This document shows, in pieces, positions 7,543-7,672 of a DNA stretch of 7,672 nucleotides; position 1 is the stretch's first letter; the number at the start of each line of letters is the position of its first letter. A program made the translations under genes and the position numbers. Source of the DNA: Lentimicrobiaceae bacterium (GTDB lineage Bacteria; Bacteroidota; Bacteroidia; Bacteroidales; WCHB1-69); contig WQSU01000117.1 of NCBI GenBank assembly GCA_009787675.1, forward strand, positions 1-7,672. The letters run 5' to 3'. The notes under the pieces are model-generated. The model did not search any database. It was given only the letters and a program-made list of their open reading frames with translations, and was not told the origin of the DNA.

Positions 7543-7569
7543 ATTTTTTAGTTTTATTTATTGTTTGCT

Positions 7570-7600
7570 CGAAGATATGAAAAAGATTTGACATCTCAAA
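7570..7600 (-). promoter_or_regulatory. Probable promoter for the integrase
   Basis: On the minus strand TTTG (7600-7597) is followed after exactly 19 bases by TATCTTCG (7577-7570), one base off TAnnTTTG. The start would be near 7564, leaving a leader of about 20 bases. The -33 element lies inside one arm of the inverted repeat at 7593-7617, so whatever binds the repeat would block this promoter. Confidence 0.6.
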
Positions 7601-7617
7601 TGTTCCAAATTTGAGAT
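7586..7617. repeat. Cluster of ATTTGA half-sites upstream of the integrase
   Basis: A perfect 9-base inverted repeat ATCTCAAAT (7593-7601) / ATTTGAGAT (7609-7617) surrounds a 7-base spacer. A further ATTTGA (7586-7591) faces TCAAAT (7596-7601) across 4 bases, and a GTTTGA lies at 7625-7630. Repeated half-sites in both orientations next to an integrase gene are typical of recombinase core or arm sites, or of an autoregulatory operator. Which one cannot be told from the window. Confidence 0.5.
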
Positions 7618-7672
7618 TTCCGGGGTTTGAGGGGGAATGGCAGGAGAAATGTTTCGGAGAGATAGCTCCTTT
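7618..7672. other. GC-shifted right edge, possible element boundary
   Basis: Base composition jumps from about one third GC to about one half in the last 55 bases, with G-rich runs (GGGG, GGGGG). No complete gene fits. Short open frames exist on both strands but continue past the edge or lack support. The shift immediately behind the integrase half-sites suggests either the attachment region or flanking host DNA. Confidence 0.35.

Noticed and set aside
7656..7672. tRNA-like 5' end (GGAGAGATAGCTC) at the right edge
   Set aside because: It resembles an acceptor arm plus the D-stem start, but position 14 is C instead of the invariant A and the window ends, so it cannot be supported.
7637..7672. 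Start of a rightward gene at ATG 7637 or 7649
   Set aside because: Only 8-12 codons are visible, the purine-rich stretch is too close to the ATG to be a ribosome-binding site, and Bacteroidota rarely use one.

Overview
The window is AT-rich (roughly one third GC by eye) and most likely comes from a member of the Bacteroidota. The main reason is the promoter form. Upstream of four genes there is a TAnnTTTG-type -7 element (three exact TATCTTTG, one TATCTTCG), and for three of them a TTTG-type -33 element lies 19 to 21 bases further upstream. This is the sigma factor signature of that phylum. Shine-Dalgarno sequences are essentially absent, which also fits. No genus can be named. The gene content is that of an accessory island: an integrase plus nuclease/helicase genes, with no housekeeping genes.

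Layout from left to right. (1) Positions 1-1726 hold a two-gene minus-strand unit: a small, very basic 130-residue protein, then 7 bases later a larger, mostly helical protein that runs off the left edge after 442 residues. I recognise neither. (2) Positions 1727-2039 are a 313-base divergent intergenic region with a promoter facing each way. (3) Positions 2040-3731, plus strand, encode a 563-residue protein: a PIN-like nuclease domain interrupted by a charged helical insert, followed by a cysteine-rich, probably zinc-binding C-terminal half. (4) Positions 3750-6528, minus strand, hold a Gabija-like pair: an OLD-family ATPase/Toprim nuclease (GajA-like) overlapping a compact UvrD-like helicase (GajB-like). 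(5) Positions 6616-7542, minus strand, encode a complete tyrosine recombinase. (6) Positions 7543-7672 hold the integrase promoter, a cluster of ATTTGA half-sites in both orientations, and an abrupt shift to about 50% GC. This may be the attachment site and end of the element.

How the parts relate. The integrase probably moved the island. The Gabija-like pair is the one recognisable anti-phage system: GajA-type proteins form the nuclease core and GajB-type helicases are thought to sense or process DNA ends and activate it. The PIN/zinc protein and the unknown two-gene unit each have their own promoter and sit in the place where further defence cargo is normally found, so they are the best candidates here for undescribed systems. 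That is inference from position and domain content, not proof.
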